Assembly (NCBI RefSeq): GCF_017303275.1 | Contig: NZ_JAFKOJ010000003.1 | Span: forward strand, 1-64,000 | DNA from: Bacillus sp. NTK034 | GTDB taxonomy: Bacteria; Bacillota; Bacilli; Bacillales; Cytobacillaceae | Length of the DNA stretch: 64,000 bases | Direction: 5' to 3' | Part shown: piece by piece, positions 60,493-64,000 of the stretch | Layout of the letters: every line of letters begins with the position of its first letter | Numbering within the stretch: position 1 is the stretch's first letter | Notes under the pieces: model-generated | Seen by the model: the letters and a program-made list of their open reading frames with translations, nothing else | Databases searched by the model: none | What the model was told of the DNA's origin: nothing | Translations under genes and position numbers: made by a program

Positions 60493-60520
60493 AAAAGCTT
60501 GCAGCACTGCAAGCTTTTTT
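60493..60520 (+). terminator. terminator after iclR
   Basis: AAAAGCTTGCAG and TGCAAGCTTTT arms around CAC, then TT. Confidence 0.9.
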
Positions 60521-60536
60521 GTTTTGTATATAAAAC
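60521..60536. promoter_or_regulatory. IclR-type palindrome, copy 1
   Basis: GTTTTGTATATAAAAC. One of four near-identical 16-bp palindromes in this cluster. Confidence 0.65.
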
Positions 60537-60620
60537 ATCATTTAGCAAATGAAACAAATTGAAATTTTTTATTGACTCAATTTTCGAAAAACTTTACACT
60601 ATTAATAAGTGGTAAACATT

Positions 60621-60636
60621 GTTTTATATATAAAAC
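60621..60636. promoter_or_regulatory. IclR-type palindrome, copy 2
   Basis: GTTTTATATATAAAAC, a perfect palindrome 132 bp before the MFS start. TTGACT at 60572 and the AT-rich region between suggest a promoter overlapping it. Confidence 0.7.
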
Positions 60637-60719
60637 ACAGAATGGCTGAAAGGAGGGCAAAAAATACCACCAAAAAATTTTTTTCTTATGAAGTATAATA
60701 TTTGAGAATCGAATGTTAT

Positions 60720-60733
60720 TGAAAGCGGTTACA
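60720..60733. promoter_or_regulatory. cre site (CcpA) before the MFS gene
   Basis: TGAAAGCGGTTACA fits TGWAANCGNTNWCA at all positions, so the catabolic genes should be repressed by preferred sugars. Confidence 0.85.
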
Positions 60734-60767
60734 AAAAATGAATATGTTTCTTGAAAGGGGATCACAA

Positions 60768-62045
60768 ATGCTGAAGGGGAACAAAAGATGGCTCTATATT
60801 GCTGTGCCTATATTCTTTTTCTGGTTTTTTGGACAAATTGATAAACTGGGAATCTCGGTTATTCAAACGGATCCTGGCTTCCTTAGTGATCTGGGGCTAA
60901 CAGGGGCAGACAAAAACGCCAAAATTGGCTTAATAACATTTATCTTTACAATCTCTTACGCCGTTTCAAACATTTTCTGGGGCTTTGTTATTGATAAAGC
61001 AGGCCCTCGGAAAACCGCTGTATTCGGGCTGGTAATTTGGACTGCGACCATGATTGCAGGCGGTTTGTCAACTTCCTATGAGATGTTTTTAGTCAGCAGG
61101 GTTATTCTTGGATTCGGTGAAGGGATGATGATTCCGGTTTGCGGAAAATTCATTTCGAATTGGTTTAACCAGAGGGAACTTGGCCGGGCACAGTCTACCT
61201 GGCTCGCGGGCAATTATTTCGGACCTGCCTGTGGTGCCGTTATATTGACTTTAGTGCTTGCCACTTTCCATTGGGAAGCTGCGTTTTTCTTCCTGGCTGC
61301 TTTTAATCTATTTATTGTTATTCCAATGTTTTGGTTCCTTACCCGGGATACTCCTGAGGTACATTATGCAATTGATAAGGAAGAGCTTGCGTATATCCGC
61401 AAGTCTGATGGCACTGAAAAAACAAAGAAAAGCTTTGCCCAGGACTACCGCTACTGGATCGTTTGGTTTGGCATGTTAATGTCATCGTTTTTGTTTTTCG
61501 GAATAAGCATCTGGCTGCCTACTTATCTCGTTGAGGCGAAAAGTTTCTCAAGAGAAGCAATGACAGGGATTACCTCATTATCCTGGCTTTTTGCTCTAGG
61601 GTTTGTATTATCCTGCGGATTTTTGGCAGACAAAACAAGACGTCCAAGCTTGCTGGCCACGATTCTGTTCAGTTTAACGGCAGTATTCTTAACAGCAGCT
61701 ATTTTTGCACCGCATCCGGTTCTGGCAGGTATTTGTATGGGCCTCGCAATGGGAACTCAAGGCGGAGTCTTCCATTTAAGCAATTTATTTATCGTGAAAT
61801 TTTCGACCCCGGAAACAGCAGGGCGCGCTGCCGGTCTTATGGGATTCACAAATATTTTAGGCGGATTTTCAAGCTATATCATGGGATGGATGAGAGACCT
61901 TGCAGGCGGGGATTTTGGCCCATCTATCGTTATGCTTATTATTGCAGCGAGTCTGGGCTTCATCGCTTATATATTCACAATCAAAAAAGAGGCAGCGGAG
62001 CTTCGGATAGAACAGATTCCTCCAAATAGAAAAGTAATCGTATAA
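60768..62045 (+). CDS. MFS transporter, anion:cation symporter type
   Basis: 425 residues, 12 membrane segments, from ATG 60768 (GAAAGGGGA upstream). ACS-family landmarks are FFWFFGQIDKLGISVIQTDP near residue 15, WGFVIDKAGPRKTAV near residue 75, GFGEGMMIPVCGKFISNWFN near residue 120 and FLTRDTPEVHYAID near residue 195. Members carry aromatic acids, sugar acids or similar anions. Flanked by IclR-type palindromes and a cre site. Confidence 0.88.
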   Translation: MLKGNKRWLYIAVPIFFFWFFGQIDKLGISVIQTDPGFLSDLGLTGADKNAKIGLITFIFTISYAVSNIFWGFVIDKAGPRKTAVFGLVIWTATMIAGGLSTSYEMFLVSRVILGFGEGMMIPVCGKFISNWFNQRELGRAQSTWLAGNYFGPACGAVILTLVLATFHWEAAFFFLAAFNLFIVIPMFWFLTRDTPEVHYAIDKEELAYIRKSDGTEKTKKSFAQDYRYWIVWFGMLMSSFLFFGISIWLPTYLVEAKSFSREAMTGITSLSWLFALGFVLSCGFLADKTRRPSLLATILFSLTAVFLTAAIFAPHPVLAGICMGLAMGTQGGVFHLSNLFIVKFSTPETAGRAAGLMGFTNILGGFSSYIMGWMRDLAGGDFGPSIVMLIIAASLGFIAYIFTIKKEAAELRIEQIPPNRKVIV

Positions 62046-62047
62046 AA

Positions 62048-62063
62048 GTTTTATATTTAAAAC
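62048..62063. promoter_or_regulatory. IclR-type palindrome, copy 3
   Basis: GTTTTATATTTAAAAC, straight after the MFS stop. Confidence 0.6.
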
Positions 62064-62149
62064 AAAGTTTCAATAATTTAATTTTTCTCAATATTTTTAA
62101 TTGACATATTAAATATTGGGATTTATTATTAACCTGTAAGTAAAACATT

Positions 62150-62165
62150 GTTTTGTATATAAAAC
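62150..62165. promoter_or_regulatory. IclR-type palindrome, copy 4
   Basis: GTTTTGTATATAAAAC, 27 bp before the cupin gene; TTGACA at 62101 may be its -35 box. Confidence 0.68.
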
Positions 62166-62192
62166 ATTATAATAGTTTAGGAGTGATATTAA

Positions 62193-62729
62193 ATGTCAGC
62201 TGAAAAATTTGATGTGCAGGCTTTTGAAAAAAAATATGTAGCAAGGCTGGAAGACCGATCACTGGACTGGAATGTTCTTAAATTTCAGGAAGAAATTGAT
62301 CCAAAGTATAAAAGGGCGCAAATGAGATATATTGGCCGCGGAGCAACAGCGAATAATGATTCAAATGTAATTGCAGCGGAACATTTCACACTCAGCACGA
62401 TGGTCCTTCCAGCTGGATGTGTTGGACCTCTTCATCTTCACGATGATGTGGAAGAAGTATTCTTTATTCTTAAGGGGAGTGTAAAGGCTCTTATCCAGGA
62501 AGTAGGGAAGGAAGAAGTTCATGAAATTCGTCTCAATGAGCGCGATTGCATCAGTTCTCCACCAGGAGTGTACCGCGGCATTCATAATGATGGCGATGAA
62601 GAAGCGTTAATGCTGGTTATGCTTGGTGCCGTAAAACCAAATCTTCCTACATATCCGAAGGGGAGTGCTCTTGAGGAGCTTCGCATTCAGCGTGCGAAAG
62701 AAAGAGAAGCCATTATCAACGGAAAATAA
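62193..62729 (+). CDS. cupin-domain protein
   Basis: 178 residues. Cupin motif 1 is GPLHLHDDVEEVFFILKGSV near residue 76 with metal His/His/Glu ligands; motif 2 is CISSPPGVYRGIHNDGDEE near residue 120. A short helical tail follows. Such single-domain cupins in aromatic clusters may be dioxygenases or isomerases; substrate unknown. TAGGAG lies 8 bases before the ATG. A stable hairpin (62763-62815) follows. Confidence 0.82.
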   Translation: MSAEKFDVQAFEKKYVARLEDRSLDWNVLKFQEEIDPKYKRAQMRYIGRGATANNDSNVIAAEHFTLSTMVLPAGCVGPLHLHDDVEEVFFILKGSVKALIQEVGKEEVHEIRLNERDCISSPPGVYRGIHNDGDEEALMLVMLGAVKPNLPTYPKGSALEELRIQRAKEREAIINGK

Positions 62730-62762
62730 TCGTTTTCAAGCAAACTGGCAATCTAATAAATA

Positions 62763-62815
62763 TTACCGGGATGGACCGCTAACACTTAAATTTGCCGGGT
62801 CATCCCGGTTCCTTT
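62763..62815 (+). terminator. hairpin after the cupin gene
   Basis: ACCGGGATG and CATCCCGGT arms with additional ACC/GGT pairs inside; the tail reads TCCTTTAAC. Confidence 0.65.
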
Positions 62816-62893
62816 AACAAAAAAGGTTTCCTGATACACATGGCTGCATGCAACTGATTGAATGAAAGACTTATTACTTTGGAGGTGCATGGG

Positions 62894-63808
62894 ATGTTAG
62901 GCATTACTCACTTGAGGCACATTAGTCTCATTACTCCAGTTCTTGAGGAGCAGGCTGAATTTTACGAGAAGATTTGGGGTCTTGATAAGGTATCCGAAGA
63001 TGGGGATTCTGTCTATTTCAGAGGTGCTGGTTCAGAGAATCATATTTTACATTTGAAGCGGGGAGAAAAAGCGGGGCTTCATCATATTGCATTTGGAATG
63101 GTTGATAAGAACGCCGTTGACAGGGCTGCGGAGATTCTGGCTTCCAAGGGGATCCCGATTATTTCACCGCCGGGCTATTTAGATGAAGAAGGTAAAGGGT
63201 ACGGGCTACGCTTTGCTGATCCGGAAAACCGCTGCATTGAACTTTCAGCATGGGTGGAAATGCACACGACAATCTGGAATAAGAAGAATGTTGATCCGGT
63301 GAAGCTGAATCATGTTGTCATGAATACGGCAGACCTGGATATGATTACAGACTTTTATACAAATATTTTAGGATTTAAGGTTACTGATTGGAGCGAACAC
63401 CAAATGTCCTTCCTCCGCTGCAACAGGAAGCATCACTCAATTGCCTTCAACCAGGACCAGCATGCATCTGTCAATCATATTGCCTATGAGGTGGACACAG
63501 TGGACGAAGTTATGCGGGGGATTTCGAACGTCCGAAAGGCAGGCTATCAGGAGCTTTGGGGTCCTGGACGCCATGGACCGGGAAATAACATCTTCTGTTA
63601 CTTCCAGGATCCTTCCAAATTTGTCATGGAATACACTTGTTATCTCGAAACCATTGAAGACGAGGAAGAATGGGTGGCTCGAGTATGGAAAAGGGTTCCA
63701 CACCTGATGGATCAATGGGGAATAGCCGGACCTCCAAAACCTGAAGCACGTGCGGCGATGGGCGGAAAGCCAGATCCGGGCTGGATCAGCGTGAAAGCAT
63801 TAACCTAA
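62894..63808 (+). CDS. two-domain VOC extradiol dioxygenase
   Basis: 304 residues from ATG 62894 (GGAGGTG upstream). First VOC half: LRHISLITPVLEEQAEFYEK to NRCIELSAW. Second half with the 2-His-1-Glu metal triad of extradiol enzymes: His in KLNHVVMNTADLD near residue 138, His in SVNHIAYEVDTVD near residue 197, Glu in FVMEYTCYLE near residue 250. Resembles catechol 2,3-dioxygenase family ring-cleavage enzymes. It anchors the reading of this cluster as aromatic catabolism. Confidence 0.88.
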   Translation: MLGITHLRHISLITPVLEEQAEFYEKIWGLDKVSEDGDSVYFRGAGSENHILHLKRGEKAGLHHIAFGMVDKNAVDRAAEILASKGIPIISPPGYLDEEGKGYGLRFADPENRCIELSAWVEMHTTIWNKKNVDPVKLNHVVMNTADLDMITDFYTNILGFKVTDWSEHQMSFLRCNRKHHSIAFNQDQHASVNHIAYEVDTVDEVMRGISNVRKAGYQELWGPGRHGPGNNIFCYFQDPSKFVMEYTCYLETIEDEEEWVARVWKRVPHLMDQWGIAGPPKPEARAAMGGKPDPGWISVKALT

Positions 63809-63831
63809 AGATATTTGAAAGGGGTATCGTG

Positions 63832-64000
63832 ATGGACTTTGGTTTAAAAGGAAAAACAGCAGTCATTATGGGCGGGACTTCTGGAGTAGGCCTCAAGACA
63901 GCAGAAATGTTCCTTCAGGAAGGTGCCAATGTGGCAGTATGCGGCAGGAATGCAGAGAGGAAGGATAATGCCTTTGACCATTTATTGCATTTCGGATCCC
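63832..64000 (+). CDS. SDR-family oxidoreductase (cut by the window end)
   Basis: The first 56 residues are visible: MDFGLKGKTAVIMGGTSGVG and then LKTAEMFLQEGANVAVCGRN. The GGTSGVG glycine motif is the NAD(P)-binding signature of short-chain dehydrogenases. AAAGGGG lies 8 bases before the ATG. Co-directional 23 bp after the dioxygenase gene, so it is part of the same catabolic operon. Confidence 0.88.
   Translation, partial: MDFGLKGKTAVIMGGTSGVGLKTAEMFLQEGANVAVCGRNAERKDNAFDHLLHFGS

Overview
The window looks like chromosomal DNA of a low-GC, endospore-forming member of the Bacillaceae (a Cytobacillus/Mesobacillus-like organism is my guess). This rests on strong AGGAGG-type ribosome sites, a gerA-type spore germination operon, a Bacillus-style Fur-regulated flavodoxin/FbpB operon, xyl genes with XylR and cre sites, a BirA-controlled bioY-yhfT-yhfS set, YvrJ/DUF1659/DUF2922 small proteins and TTG/GTG starts. 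No rRNA or tRNA gene was seen.

Layout. 1-5.8 kb is an AT-rich accessory stretch: a lipoprotein, an alpha/beta hydrolase, an IS110-family element with a split transposase frame and a structured 3' region (possible bridge RNA), a DUF2750 gene, a LysR regulator that has lost its DNA-binding domain, and two arrays of ~52-bp repeats. 5.9-15.1 kb is a GntR-controlled catabolic locus: a polyamine/opine-type ABC importer plus a multi-subunit FAD/[2Fe-2S] amine dehydrogenase resembling HcnABC or the four-part archaeal proline dehydrogenase, a DUF1904 protein and a second DadA-like oxidase. Three related palindromes tie these genes to the GntR protein. 15.2-17.5 kb (minus strand) carries an HTH protein, a sigma factor and the small proteins DUF1659, DUF2922 and YvrJ. 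17.6-21.7 kb holds a third 52-bp repeat array and two Fur-box regions, one driving a zinc-ribbon/IDEAL pair and the other a flavodoxin/beta-propeller/flavodoxin/FbpB operon.

22-26.1 kb has a Clp_N-GNAT fusion, a UvrA2-like ABC ATPase, a small protein and a GNAT enzyme. 26.3-33.2 kb is a complete xylose island (XylR, XylA, XylB, aldose epimerase, MFS symporter) with a XylR operator and a cre site. 33.3-36.3 kb (minus) is a Mn/Zn-type ABC importer followed by a DtxR-family regulator that lacks most MntR metal ligands. 36.7-40.7 kb holds a PlsY-like acyltransferase, a GNAT-class V aminotransferase fusion and an LtaS-type transferase in one operon, which I consider the best candidate for an undescribed lipid or envelope pathway.

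41-45 kb contains single genes and a 41-bp repeat array. 46.3-50.3 kb is a gerA-B-C operon preceded by a coupled 44-residue membrane peptide. 50-55.2 kb holds an amidase, assorted small genes, a broken GNAT gene and a pair of glycine/glutamine/asparagine-repeat proteins. 55.4-58.6 kb (minus) is the BirA-regulated bioY-yhfT-yhfS set. 58.8-64 kb is an aromatic-type catabolic cluster (hydrolase, IclR regulator, MFS, cupin, two-domain VOC dioxygenase, SDR cut by the window end) with four copies of a GTTTTRTATWTAAAAC palindrome as the likely IclR operator.
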